A stretch of DNA of 64,000 nt, from the NCBI GenBank assembly GCA_963682175.1, contig OY821781.1, forward strand, positions 40,437,254 to 40,501,253, read 5' to 3'. The notes beneath the pieces are model-generated. The model was not told the DNA's origin and did not search any database. It saw only the letters and a program-made list of their open reading frames with translations. Below, in pieces: positions 1 through 10,595 of the stretch (within the stretch, counting starts at the first letter, position 1; the number at the start of each line of letters is the position of its first letter). This DNA is from Triglochin maritima (lineage: Eukaryota; Streptophyta; Magnoliopsida; Alismatales; Juncaginaceae). A program made the position numbers and the translations under genes.

Positions 1-294
1 AATCCGGTTGCATCACCAAATCAAGATTGGAGCTATTCAAGATTCAAGTTTGGTATAAAAATTTCTATCTCTAAAATTTCTGAAAAATAGCTCTAATCTA
101 GTTAATATGCTTAATTGTCATATCCTTAGAGTTTAATTCATTGCAAACCATATACCCTATTCATTGCAAATCTTTTACCACATCCATTGATTTTAAATGT
201 CAAATTTTAAATGGATGTTAGAATAAGGCTTAAATAGAAACTTAATTGAACTTAACTTTAATCATACTCATAGTTTCCATCTAGCCTTATTGAT

Positions 295-629
295 AGGGGG
301 AGCTTAATAGTTATATCTTTTATTAGAGTAATGAAGTGCAAAATTTAGGGGGAGCAACTTCATTACAATGACATCCTATTTGAACTTGAATAGTTATATA
401 AATGTCAATGAGGGAGAAATTTCATTTCATATCTTAGATTGATTATTGTTTTTGATGGATGTCAAAGGGGGAGAAGTAATAGATTAGGGTAACTTGAAAT
501 ATGCATGAAATTGTCAAGAAAAACTATGCAATAGATTTAAAGAAACATTTTGAAGCATAGTTTGCATAATATATTTCAAGTATTAAGTTAGTTTAAGATA
601 TAGGTTGTCATCATCAAAAAGGGGGAGAT
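295..629 (+). promoter_or_regulatory. Multiple polypurine tracts before the LTR of element A
   Basis: Five purine-rich tracts precede the LTR: about 295-302, 347-354, 410-417, 464-475 and 616-629. Four contain GGGGGAG; the last abuts the LTR and is the expected plus-strand primer. Multiple tracts of this kind are a known hallmark of Sireviruses. The same region recurs at 3417-3751 and 6539-6873. It has no convincing ORF. Confidence 0.75.
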
Positions 630-1007
630 TGTTGGCTTTTTGGCCTTAATCCATATTTTGATGATGTAATTCAACCTAATCTTAATTAGGACATGTAGAT
701 TAGCACATGTAGTATAATGGTATATATGTTGTATTGTGCTAACATCTACAGGTGATCAAGACTCAAGAAAGAAGAAAAATCAAGTCAAGACATGTAATTA
801 AGCTGGATTGAAGACATGTATTTTACTTTTCTTTGAGTCTTAGGAACAAATGTGAATTGAGCATAACTTAAGCTAATATCCATGCATTCACACACTAGGT
901 TCCTTAGAGAAGTCACACACAAAATTTCAGATCAATCGGACTTCGATAGGTCATCCAAAACATAGTCGGAAAATCACTAAAACTAAACCTTAAATCCTGT
1001 CCGAAAA

Positions 1008-1160
1008 CGTTCGACCGATTGGACCTTTTGTTCGACCGGTTTCAGTAGATTTAGAGTTTTTACATGACCATTTTGTTCGACCGAACCATCCATTTGTTCA
1101 ACCGATCCATTAGTTTTTGTAAGGTTTTGTTCGACCGGTTCAACTTTAGGTCGACCGGTT
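1008..1160 (+). promoter_or_regulatory. Paired-palindrome array in LTR A copy 1
   Basis: Six TTCGACCG-type sites have centres near 1012, 1033, 1078, 1099, 1132 and 1152. They form three pairs with 20-21 bp inside a pair and 66 and 54 bp between pairs. The array lies upstream of the TATA box. Function is unknown. Confidence 0.75.
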
Positions 1161-1254
1161 GGAGACAGTTTTTGCTGAATTTGAATTCTGTTTTGTGTAT
1201 CTCTTACACAAATCAATCAAATCTTTCCCCAACGGCTAGGAATCTCTTAGAGCT

Positions 1255-1262
1255 TATAAATA
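1255..1262 (+). promoter_or_regulatory. TATA box in LTR of element A
   Basis: TATAAATA lies in U3 about 95 bp downstream of the palindrome array. Identical boxes lie at 4377-4384 and 7499-7506. Confidence 0.7.
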
Positions 1263-1859
1263 GAGGTTCACACTTAGTTTTCCACAAGATTTCACAACTC
1301 CAAAGTGTCAAACTTATAGTGAGATTTTCCACAACCTCAAAGCTCCCAATTAGTGATTCCAAAGCCTAATTTCCACATCCTTCATCATACATTCATACTA
1401 GCATTTGTTGTGCTCAATTCGAGAGTGAGTTCCACTCAGTCACCATTGTTGTCAAAGTGAGCAAGGGTCTTGGTGAAAGCCCAAGACAAAGAAGCAAGGA
1501 TTTCGGTGAAAGCCCGAAGTGATTCTCTCGGTTTGTGAGAGGAGGTGCCAAGCTCGACGAGGGTTGTTCGCGAGCTTGAAGACGTGTAAAAGGCGTTGCT
1601 CCCGGCCCGGAACGGGGAGGCATAGTGAAGACGCAAGAGGGGCTCGAACGGAGATTCGAGAGGTGCTTGCAAGAGAGGACGTAGGCGCGGCCGAACCTCT
1701 ATAAAACCGACGTGTCTTCTTGTGGTTTGCATTACTTTCCTACTCGTGTTTGATTTGTTTTTAATTTCCGCTGCACATCTTTGATCTATCGACCGAGTAG
1801 TTAATTAAGGCTTAATCGTGATTAGTTTGTGGACCCATAGACCCACACGATCCTACAAT

Positions 1860-1871
1860 TGGTATCAGAGC
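1860..1871 (+). promoter_or_regulatory. Primer binding site, element A copy 1
   Basis: TGGTATCAGAGC is complementary to the 3' end of plant initiator methionine tRNA, the standard copia primer. It lies two bases after the LTR. Confidence 0.88.
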
Positions 1872-1908
1872 CTCGTTCGTTAATTTTGTTCTTAACCGAT
1901 AAATTAAC

Positions 1909-3078
1909 ATGACTCTTAATGCATCCACACCTCTAGAATCTTGTAAACCACCATATTTTGATGGAAATAATTTTGTTTCATGGAAATCTAAAATGTCATC
2001 ATTTATTAAATCCATGAATGCTAACTTGTGGTTTATGATTCAAACTCCATATGAATCACCTAGATATCATATTAGTAAATGGAGTTTAGAAGATGAGAAA
2101 AATGCATCCCTAAATGCAAAAGCTATGAATGTCTTATTTTGTGCATTAGGAGATGAACATTTTAATCTTGTTTGCTCATGTGATAGTGCTCATCATATAT
2201 GGCAAACATTAGAAAAGAATTTTGGTGAAGGAGATTCACCAACCGGGAAAAAGGGAGAAGCCACTCCAATGGATGTAGCTCAAGTTAGATGTGAAGAAAT
2301 CAATTCAACATCTTGTTCAACATCAAGCTCATCCGATGGAGAAAGTGAAGATGAGGTATCTTCTAGTCACTCTTCAAGTTGTAGTTCAAGTGGAAAATCA
2401 TCGCATTCACATAAACTACAAAATGCATTTCTGAAAATGGTAGAAAAATGTAAAGAGCTTCATGAATCAAATAAATTAGCAAACAAGCAAATAGATGAGC
2501 TTAAATGTCAAAATGCATCTATGTTAGATGATAAAGTTGATTTGCTTGCTAAAATTGATGCTCTTACTTTAGAAAATGCATGCTTGAAGAATGAGTGCTT
2601 AAATGATAAATCTACCTCATCTAATGCAATTGAAAGTCATATGCTTGAAAATGACAAAATTGACTTGCTAAAGAAACTAGATAAATCATATCTTGAAAGC
2701 AAGCAAACTTTAAATGACTTAAATTGCATGAATGAAAAAGTTGCAAATTTAGAGATTCACATGCTTAACATGAATGAAAAGCATAATTCTATGATTAAAA
2801 ATCTAAATTGCTTAAATGAATCTCTAGCAACTAAAAACAGTGAACTTAATGTCTTAAATGAAAATTTGTCAAATAAATTGCATAAGTTCACACATGGCAA
2901 TAAAAACAATTTTTATGTTAAAAACTTTCCTATTCAAATTAATGTTAAACATAATTTTGCCATGAAAAAGAAAGTAAGTGTAGAGGTACCAAAATCAACT
3001 TGGATTTGGGTACCAAAAGCTAAACTTAATGGACCCAAGCAAAAATGGGTACCAAAATCTACACTTGTAGGAGCTTGA
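1909..3078 (+). CDS. Gag-like protein of element A (copy 1)
   Basis: A 389-residue gag of Ty1/copia type, with its ATG 37 bases after the primer site. Residues about 9-110 match the UBN2/DUF4219 gag fold (YFDGNNFVSWK near the start, IWQTLEKNFGE near 97-107). A Ser-rich acidic stretch follows (about 130-170), then a long Lys/Asn/Leu coiled-coil region (about 175-325) and a tail with three WVPK motifs (IWVPK, KWVPK). The CCHC knuckle expected between gag and the coiled coil is absent and no pol follows, so internal deletion of a larger gag-pol is the likely origin. The frame is open and identical in the next unit. As a structural protein it would assemble virus-like particles only if helped by an autonomous relative. 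Confidence 0.75.
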   Translation: MTLNASTPLESCKPPYFDGNNFVSWKSKMSSFIKSMNANLWFMIQTPYESPRYHISKWSLEDEKNASLNAKAMNVLFCALGDEHFNLVCSCDSAHHIWQTLEKNFGEGDSPTGKKGEATPMDVAQVRCEEINSTSCSTSSSSDGESEDEVSSSHSSSCSSSGKSSHSHKLQNAFLKMVEKCKELHESNKLANKQIDELKCQNASMLDDKVDLLAKIDALTLENACLKNECLNDKSTSSNAIESHMLENDKIDLLKKLDKSYLESKQTLNDLNCMNEKVANLEIHMLNMNEKHNSMIKNLNCLNESLATKNSELNVLNENLSNKLHKFTHGNKNNFYVKNFPIQINVKHNFAMKKKVSVEVPKSTWIWVPKAKLNGPKQKWVPKSTLVGA

Positions 3079-3751
3079 GGAAGAGATTGGTGGTGACCGG
3101 GTGAGCCAAAGCGTCGAATTCGAATCCGGTTGCATCACCAAATCAAGATTGGAGCTATTCAAGATTCAAGTTTGGTATAAAAATTTCTATCTCTAAAATT
3201 TCTGAAAAATAGCTCTAATCTAGTTAATATGCTTAATTGTCATATCCTTAGAGTTTAATTCATTGCAAACCATATACCCTATTCATTGCAAATCTTTTAC
3301 CACATCCATTGATTTTAAATGTCAAATTTTAAATGGATGTTAGAATAAGGCTTAAATAGAAACTTAATTGAACTTAACTTTAATCATACTCATAGTTTCC
3401 ATCTAGCCTTATTGATAGGGGGAGCTTAATAGTTATATCTTTTATTAGAGTAATGAAGTGCAAAATTTAGGGGGAGCAACTTCATTACAATGACATCCTA
3501 TTTGAACTTGAATAGTTATATAAATGTCAATGAGGGAGAAATTTCATTTCATATCTTAGATTGATTATTGTTTTTGATGGATGTCAAAGGGGGAGAAGTA
3601 ATAGATTAGGGTAACTTGAAATATGCATGAAATTGTCAAGAAAAACTATGCAATAGATTTAAAGAAACATTTTGAAGCATAGTTTGCATAATATATTTCA
3701 AGTATTAAGTTAGTTTAAGATATAGGTTGTCATCATCAAAAAGGGGGAGAT

Positions 3752-4979
3752 TGTTGGCTTTTTGGCCTTAATCCATATTTTGATGATGTAATTCAACCTA
3801 ATCTTAATTAGGACATGTAGATTAGCACATGTAGTATAATGGTATATATGTTGTATTGTGCTAACATCTACAGGTGATCAAGACTCAAGAAAGAAGAAAA
3901 ATCAAGTCAAGACATGTAATTAAGCTGGATTGAAGACATGTATTTTACTTTTCTTTGAGTCTTAGGAACAAATGTGAATTGAGCATAACTTAAGCTAATA
4001 TCCATGCATTCACACACTAGGTTCCTTAGAGAAGTCACACACAAAATTTCAGATCAATCGGACTTCGATAGGTCATCCAAAACATAGTCGGAAAATCACT
4101 AAAACTAAACCTTAAATCCTGTCCGAAAACGTTCGACCGATTGGACCTTTTGTTCGACCGGTTTCAGTAGATTTAGAGTTTTTACATGACCATTTTGTTC
4201 GACCGAACCATCCATTTGTTCAACCGATCCATTAGTTTTTGTAAGGTTTTGTTCGACCGGTTCAACTTTAGGTCGACCGGTTGGAGACAGTTTTTGCTGA
4301 ATTTGAATTCTGTTTTGTGTATCTCTTACACAAATCAATCAAATCTTTCCCCAACGGCTAGGAATCTCTTAGAGCTTATAAATAGAGGTTCACACTTAGT
4401 TTTCCACAAGATTTCACAACTCCAAAGTGTCAAACTTATAGTGAGATTTTCCACAACCTCAAAGCTCCCAATTAGTGATTCCAAAGCCTAATTTCCACAT
4501 CCTTCATCATACATTCATACTAGCATTTGTTGTGCTCAATTAGAGAGTGAGTTCCACTCAGTCACCATTGTTGTCAAAGTGAGCAAGGGTCTTGGTGAAA
4601 GCCCAAGACAAAGAAGCAAGGATTTCGGTGAAAGCCCGAAGTGATTCTCTCGGTTTGTGAGAGGAGGTGCCAAGCTCGACGAGGGTTGTTCGCGAGCTTG
4701 AAGACGTGTAAAAGGCGTTGCTCCCGGCCCGGAACGGGGAGGCATAGTGAAGACGCAAGAGGGGCTCGAACGGAGATTCGAGAGGTGCTTGCAAGAGAGG
4801 ACGTAGGCGCGGCCGAACCTCTATAAAACCGACGTGTCTTCTTGTGGTTTGCATTACTTTCCTACTCGTGTTTGATTTGTTTTTAATTTCCGCTGCACAT
4901 CTTTGATCTATCGACCGAGTAGTTAATTAAGGCTTAATCGTGATTAGTTTGTGGACCCATAGACCCACACGATCCTACA
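3752..4979 (+). repeat. LTR of element A, copy 2
   Basis: Second copy of the 1,228-bp LTR, shared between two neighbouring internal regions. It is preceded by the purine tract at 3738-3751 and followed by the primer site at 4982-4993. Confidence 0.88.
4130..4282 (+). promoter_or_regulatory. Paired-palindrome array in LTR A copy 2
   Basis: Exact positional copy of the array at 1008-1160, shifted by one 3,122-bp period. Confidence 0.75.
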
Positions 4980-4981
4980 AT

Positions 4982-4993
4982 TGGTATCAGAGC
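4982..4993 (+). promoter_or_regulatory. Primer binding site, element A copy 2
   Basis: Same TGGTATCAGAGC two bases after the second LTR. The third LTR lacks one. Confidence 0.88.
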
Positions 4994-5030
4994 CTCGTTC
5001 GTTAATTTTGTTCTTAACCGATAAATTAAC

Positions 5031-6200
5031 ATGACTCTTAATGCATCCACACCTCTAGAATCTTGTAAACCACCATATTTTGATGGAAATAATTTTGTTT
5101 CATGGAAATCTAAAATGTCATCATTTATTAAATCCATGAATGCTAACTTGTGGTTTATGATTCAAACTCCATATGAATCACCTAGATATCATATTAGTAA
5201 ATGGAGTTTAGAAGATGAGAAAAATGCATCCCTAAATGCAAAAGCTATGAATGTCTTATTTTGTGCATTAGGAGATGAACATTTTAATCTTGTTTGCTCA
5301 TGTGATAGTGCTCATCATATATGGCAAACATTAGAAAAGAATTTTGGTGAAGGAGATTCACCAACCGGGAAAAAGGGAGAAGCCACTCCAATGGATGTAG
5401 CTCAAGTTAGATGTGAAGAAATCAATTCAACATCTTGTTCAACATCAAGCTCATCCGATGGAGAAAGTGAAGATGAGGTATCTTCTAGTCACTCTTCAAG
5501 TTGTAGTTCAAGTGGAAAATCATCGCATTCACATAAACTACAAAATGCATTTCTGAAAATGGTAGAAAAATGTAAAGAGCTTCATGAATCAAATAAATTA
5601 GCAAACAAGCAAATAGATGAGCTTAAATGTCAAAATGCATCTATGTTAGATGATAAAGTTGATTTGCTTGCTAAAATTGATGCTCTTACTTTAGAAAATG
5701 CATGCTTGAAGAATGAGTGCTTAAATGATAAATCTACCTCATCTAATGCAATTGAAAGTCATATGCTTGAAAATGACAAAATTGACTTGCTAAAGAAACT
5801 AGATAAATCATATCTTGAAAGCAAGCAAACTTTAAATGACTTAAATTGCATGAATGAAAAAGTTGCAAATTTAGAGATTCACATGCTTAACATGAATGAA
5901 AAGCATAATTCTATGATTAAAAATCTAAATTGCTTAAATGAATCTCTAGCAACTAAAAACAGTGAACTTAATGTCTTAAATGAAAATTTGTCAAATAAAT
6001 TGCATAAGTTCACACATGGCAATAAAAACAATTTTTATGTTAAAAACTTTCCTATTCAAATTAATGTTAAACATAATTTTGCCATGAAAAAGAAAGTAAG
6101 TGTAGAGGTACCAAAATCAACTTGGATTTGGGTACCAAAAGCTAAACTTAATGGACCCAAGCAAAAATGGGTACCAAAATCTACACTTGTAGGAGCTTGA
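5031..6200 (+). CDS. Gag-like protein of element A (copy 2)
   Basis: Second copy of the 389-residue gag with the same translation as 1909-3078: UBN2-type N-terminus, Ser-rich stretch, coiled coil, WVPK tail, no zinc knuckle and no pol. The tail end of a further unit (from position 1) enters at the left edge. The third LTR (6874-8101) is not followed by this ORF. Confidence 0.75.
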   Translation: MTLNASTPLESCKPPYFDGNNFVSWKSKMSSFIKSMNANLWFMIQTPYESPRYHISKWSLEDEKNASLNAKAMNVLFCALGDEHFNLVCSCDSAHHIWQTLEKNFGEGDSPTGKKGEATPMDVAQVRCEEINSTSCSTSSSSDGESEDEVSSSHSSSCSSSGKSSHSHKLQNAFLKMVEKCKELHESNKLANKQIDELKCQNASMLDDKVDLLAKIDALTLENACLKNECLNDKSTSSNAIESHMLENDKIDLLKKLDKSYLESKQTLNDLNCMNEKVANLEIHMLNMNEKHNSMIKNLNCLNESLATKNSELNVLNENLSNKLHKFTHGNKNNFYVKNFPIQINVKHNFAMKKKVSVEVPKSTWIWVPKAKLNGPKQKWVPKSTLVGA

Positions 6201-6873
6201 GGAAGAGATTGGTGGTGACCGGGTGAGCCAAAGCGTCGAATTCGAATCCGGTTGCATCACCAAATCAAGATTGGAGCTATTCAAGATTCAAGTTTGGTAT
6301 AAAAATTTCTATCTCTAAAATTTCTGAAAAATAGCTCTAATCTAGTTAATATGCTTAATTGTCATATCCTTAGAGTTTAATTCATTGCAAACCATATACC
6401 CTATTCATTGCAAATCTTTTACCACATCCATTGATTTTAAATGTCAAATTTTAAATGGATGTTAGAATAAGGCTTAAATAGAAACTTAATTGAACTTAAC
6501 TTTAATCATACTCATAGTTTCCATCTAGCCTTATTGATAGGGGGAGCTTAATAGTTATATCTTTTATTAGAGTAATGAAGTGCAAAATTTAGGGGGAGCA
6601 ACTTCATTACAATGACATCCTATTTGAACTTGAATAGTTATATAAATGTCAATGAGGGAGAAATTTCATTTCATATCTTAGATTGATTATTGTTTTTGAT
6701 GGATGTCAAAGGGGGAGAAGTAATAGATTAGGGTAACTTGAAATATGCATGAAATTGTCAAGAAAAACTATGCAATAGATTTAAAGAAACATTTTGAAGC
6801 ATAGTTTGCATAATATATTTCAAGTATTAAGTTAGTTTAAGATATAGGTTGTCATCATCAAAAAGGGGGAGAT

Positions 6874-8101
6874 TGTTGGCTTTTTGGCCTTAATCCATAT
6901 TTTGATGATGTAATTCAACCTAATCTTAATTAGGACATGTAGATTAGCACATGTAGTATAATGGTATATATGTTGTATTGTGCTAACATCTACAGGTGAT
7001 CAAGACTCAAGAAAGAAGAAAAATCAAGTCAAGACATGTAATTAAGCTGGATTGAAGACATGTATTTTACTTTTCTTTGAGTCTTAGGAACAAATGTGAA
7101 TTGAGCATAACTTAAGCTAATATCCATGCATTCACACACTAGGTTCCTTAGAGAAGTCACACACAAAATTTCAGATCAATCGGACTTCGATAGGTCATCC
7201 AAAACATAGTCGGAAAATCAGTAAAACTAAACCTTAAATCCTGTCCGAAAACGTTCGACCGATTGGACCTTTTGTTCGACCGGTTTCAGTAGATTTAGAG
7301 TTTTTACATGACCATTTTGTTCGACCGAACCATCCATTTGTTCAACCGATCCATTAGTTTTTGTAAGGTTTTGTTCGACCGGTTCAACTTTAGGTCGACC
7401 GGTTGGAGACAGTTTTTGCTGAATTTGAATTCTGTTTTGTGTATCTCTTACACAAATCAATCAAATCTTTCCCCAACGGCTAGGAATCTCTTAGAGCTTA
7501 TAAATAGAGGTTCACACTTAGTTTTCCACAAGATTTCACAACTCCAAAGTGTCAAACTTATAGTGAGATTTTCCACAACCTCAAAGCTCCCAATTAGTGA
7601 TTCCAAAGCCTAATTTCCACATCCTTCATCATACATTCATACTAGCATTTGTTGTGCTCAATTAGAGAGTGAGTTCCACTCAGTCACCATTGTTGTCAAA
7701 GTGAGCAAGGGTCTTGGTGAAAGCCCAAGACAAAGAAGCAAGGATTTCGGTGAAAGCCCGAAGTGATTCTCTCGGTTTGTGAGAGGAGGTGCCAAGCTCG
7801 ACGAGGGTTGTTCGCGAGCTTGAAGACGTGTAAAAGGCGTTGCTCCCGGCCCGGAACGGGGAGGCATAGTGAAGACGCAAGAGGGGCTCGAACGGAGATT
7901 CGAGAGGTGCTTGCAAGAGAGGACGTAGGCGCGGCCGAACCTCTATAAAACCGACGTGTCTTCTTGTGGTTTGCATTACTTTCCTACTCGTGTTTGATTT
8001 GTTTTTAATTTCCGCTGCACATCTTTGATCTATCGACCGAGTAGTTAATTAAGGCTTAATCGTGATTAGTTTGTGGACCCATAGACCCACACGATCCTAC
8101 A
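6874..8101 (+). repeat. LTR of element A, copy 3 (right edge of array)
   Basis: Third LTR copy. It ends CCTACA at 8101 but is not followed by a primer site. Instead the last 13 bases of the LTR (8089-8101) recur at 8104-8116, and a different gag remnant follows. Confidence 0.85.
7252..7404 (+). promoter_or_regulatory. Paired-palindrome array in LTR A copy 3
   Basis: Third copy of the array, shifted by two periods. Confidence 0.75.
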
Positions 8102-8787
8102 ATACACGATCCTACAGGAGGAAGCACACAAGGCTACATGTGATGATTCTTCATCACCATCTTCATCGTCGTCTTCCTTGCAAAGTAGAAGAGAAGTGAC
8201 TCACTTATGCTTCATGGCTATTGAAGATCAAAGTGAGGTAGATTCTAACTCTTGTTCTAGTAATTCATGCTCAACTAAGTCATATTATAGTGATAGCTCA
8301 CATTCTAGTGTTAATGAAGAAACTTATACACATGATGAGCTTCAAAATGCATTTCATGACTAAGTTAAACAATATGAGATCATTTGTGATAAAAACAAAA
8401 ATGCTAGAAAGTTAATCAAAGATCTCCAAAGTCAAATTGAAACATGCATGAATGAGAAGAATGAGGTGATTGCTAAATTTGAAAAGAATGCATCAAATTT
8501 TGATAAATTAAAAGCAACACCTATAGATTGTGAACAATTAGATCTTCAAGCTTGCAATGTGCAATTAAGAAAAGATCTAGAAAAATTCACACATGGAACT
8601 AAGATGCTTAACATGCTATTAGGTAGTCAAAGACAATCTTTGCAAAAACATGGGTTAGGATACAATGCAAAATTTCCTACACTTGCTTGTTTTGTTTTAA
8701 ATTTCCGCTGCGTATATCGATTGCTTAAACAAGTAGGTGATTAGATTAAAAAGTGATTAGTGAACCCATAACCCACACGATCCTACA
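8102..8787 (+). pseudogene. Sirevirus-like gag remnant joined to an LTR tail
   Basis: From about 8117 the translation is typical of the second half of a Sirevirus gag: Ser-rich acidic stretch, DELQNAFHD, coiled coil, then KDLEKFTHGTKMLNMLLG and HGLGYNAKF. An in-frame TAA at about 8361 interrupts it. Near 8697 it switches to a sequence resembling the last 90 bp of LTR A (TTTCCGCTGC to ACGATCCTACA), ending CA at 8787. Gag fused directly to an LTR end implies a large internal deletion. It is a different family from A. The right end abuts the truncated LTR of element B. Confidence 0.7.
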
Positions 8788-8935
8788 ACCAAAGCTTGGG
8801 AGGCTTCTTCACTCGACCAAAAGGTATGCCAAGTCTTCATATTAACTCCCCAAGAGGTGTGGGAGTGTAGAGGACGGCGTTGGTGTCGTTTCTCCGGTGA
8901 AAACCCTACTGGACGGAGGTTGAAGACGACTGGTT

Positions 8936-9612
8936 CGGTCGACCGTTGTGTGTCTCGGTCGACCGAACGTCGTCTAAATGATGCCTGTACAGTGGCGATT
9001 ATGTATTGTACGGTCGACCGTGTGAGGCTCGGTCGACCGATATTTATAAATATTAACCTACTGCCCGAAAACGGTCGAACGATGTCTGTGTGACGGTCGA
9101 CCGTTTATGCCAAATTTCGCGGGAAATAAAGGGTTACATTAGCCGGTCGACCGGTGTTGTTTCGGTCGACCGAACCCAGTAGATAGGTTAGACAGGCCTT
9201 CGGCCGACCGAGTGTGTGTCTCGGTCGACCGAACTGCGCAAGGTCGGTTACGAGCGTTGACCATCTAAACGGTCGACCGCTCTGGATCCGGTCGACCGAC
9301 CGCGTGCAGTTTTCCTGCAGTGATGTGCCTGTAGATCGGTCGACCGGAAGGTAGGTTTCGGTCGACCGAATGCTGTAGGCAGGATTCAGGTAGTTTTCCT
9401 TATCGGTGGAACGGACCCTGGTTTGACCGATTGGATATATATATATATAAAATGTATAGCGTAGACCTTCCAAACGGTCGACCGCTAGATGACTTTTGTT
9501 AGACCGATTGGTCGGTAATTCGGTTGGCGTGGTTCGACCGGTAGACTTGTTTGTACAGTACCGTGTACTATGTGGGGGACCGGTCGACCGGTGTGCTTTT
9601 AGCGGTCGACCG
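8936..9612 (+). promoter_or_regulatory. Paired-palindrome array in 5' LTR of element B
   Basis: CGGTCGACCG or one-base variants occur as pairs with centres at 8940/8960, 9015/9034, 9076/9098, 9148/9167, 9205/9226, 9274/9293, 9341/9363 and 9585/9607, with weaker half-sites around 9400-9540. Spacing inside pairs is 19-22 bp and between successive full pairs 57-75 bp. The proteins predicted here, rich in RST and VDR, are by-products of the repeat. Confidence 0.85.
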
Positions 9613-10147
9613 ATCTGCCGCAGGTTGGTGGATTTATCCACACGCGATCCGTTGAGTATAGGTCGACTACCGGCTCCGAGGCGACGGTTGATTACCGGCT
9701 TTGAGAGCTACGAATTTCACCTTCGACGAAGGCGTATTATTGTATTACTGTTGCCTCTCTTACCGAGCGAGGTGTGAGGGATGTGTGCCGTAAACCTTGG
9801 GCAGTTTGCGAGGGTTTAGCGGTAGGCCGAGGATGTTCCGGCAGGGTGCGCGCTTGGCGGCTCTTGGGGGAGCAGCGGCTGTCGTCTGACCCGAGTTGTG
9901 TATTCGGCGGGCTGACTCGCTCCTGGGGTGGCGACGTGTACCGGGGGTTCCTTCCTGCACTTTTGGGGAGCAGTGGTGTCGACTGACCCTTGTGAGGCAG
10001 CAGTGGACTGACTTGACCCTAGTGGCAGGAGTGGTTCAGTGCCGCGGAGGCGGTGAGGGCATTATTGTGGGCCCGAGGTGGATGATCATGTGCATAGCAT
10101 TGCATTGTCTTTAATTCCTTTTTATATTTTAGGAGGTTTGGTATACG

Positions 10148-10166
10148 GGGTTCCTTCAGGGAACTC
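10148..10166 (+). promoter_or_regulatory. Conserved hairpin in Tekay-like LTR, element B copy 1
   Basis: GGGTTCC and GGGAACTC can pair around a short loop, just after a conserved TTGGTATACGGGG. Related stems occur at the same place in the other Tekay-like LTRs of the window (16763-16782, 34806-34825, 37788-37808), with base changes on both arms. Confidence 0.55.
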
Positions 10167-10475
10167 AGGCATGTTTGTTTGTTTTCATTTCAGGTAACGA
10201 GTAGCATTAGAGTCAGGTGGTGACCGAGGAGAGTGCCCCCGGGATCAGATCTTGTTCTCTTTTATATCTTCTTTGTTTGAGGTAGTGATTACATGTATAT
10301 TCACTTTTGTTGTAATCACAGTTGACTTATTTATATAGTTTGACTTCCACGTGGGTCTGTATCTTATATATTTTATATATATGTTGGTTTATTTTTCCGT
10401 GACGTGCCCTGTGTTGACCGTTGACGGTCTTTATTATTGTTTAAATTTTCCGCTGTTTTCGGGTACGTTACAATT

Positions 10476-10487
10476 TGGTATCAGAGC
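10476..10487 (+). promoter_or_regulatory. Primer binding site, element B
   Basis: TGGTATCAGAGC, complementary to initiator Met tRNA, lies three bases after the LTR end. Confidence 0.88.
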
Positions 10488-10595
10488 GTTGATCTCGGCG
10501 TACTTGTCCAAAGAAACCACCTTTGAGTTAGGAGTTAGGTCTAGAGGATCATGCATGCACAGATTATATTGATATTGTCTTGTTTTCTTTGGCAG

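Larger units (their letters stand above)
630..1857 (+). repeat. LTR of element A, copy 1
   Basis: It starts TGTTGG directly after a purine tract (616-629) and ends CCTACA directly before the primer binding site. Length is 1,228 bp. U3 carries six TTCGACCG-type sites in three pairs (1008-1160), then TATAAATA at 1255-1262. The copies at 3752-4979 and 6874-8101 are nearly identical. Confidence 0.88.
1..8101 (+). mobile_element. Tandem array of non-autonomous Sirevirus-like Ty1/copia element (A)
   Basis: The sequence repeats with an exact 3,122-bp period: position 1 equals 3123 and 6245. Each period is one 1,228-bp LTR plus a 1,894-bp internal region, so the order is internal-LTR-internal-LTR-internal-LTR, and the array must continue left of the window. 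I noticed only about two single-base differences among copies (near 1420 and 7220). Sirevirus traits are the tRNA-iMet primer site, a UBN2-type gag, several GGGGGAG tracts before the 3' LTR, and a WVPK-rich tail of the kind found in Sirevirus gag. There is no protease, integrase, RT or RNase H, so it would need help in trans. Tandem order with shared LTRs is the usual product of unequal recombination between LTRs; that mechanism is inferred. Confidence 0.85.
8789..10472 (+). repeat. 5' LTR of element B, lacking its first ~311 bp in this window
   Basis: It corresponds to 15399-17088 of the other LTR and ends GTTACA at 10472. The missing part is U3, including the likely promoter start. The break coincides with the CA end of the Sirevirus-like remnant at 8787, which is what insertion of the A array into this LTR would give. 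Confidence 0.85.

Noticed and set aside
983..1369. Overlapping ORFs of 77 and 101 residues in LTR A
   Set aside because: They lie in U3, overlap the palindrome array and TATA box, and have no recognisable domain.
1414..1732. Short ORFs in the GC-richer R-U5 of LTR A
   Set aside because: Opposing overlapping frames without starts or domain support; untranslated LTR sequence.
1860..1871. Possible tRNA-Met gene fragments at each TGGTATCAGAGC
   Set aside because: Only the 12-base complement of the tRNA 3' end is present; these are primer binding sites.
9105..9641. 178-residue minus-strand ORF rich in RST, GRP and VDR repeats (and its twin at 15715-16257)
   Set aside because: The repeats are translations of the CGGTCGACCG array inside an LTR. 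There is no family match, and the same happens in arrays C, D and E.
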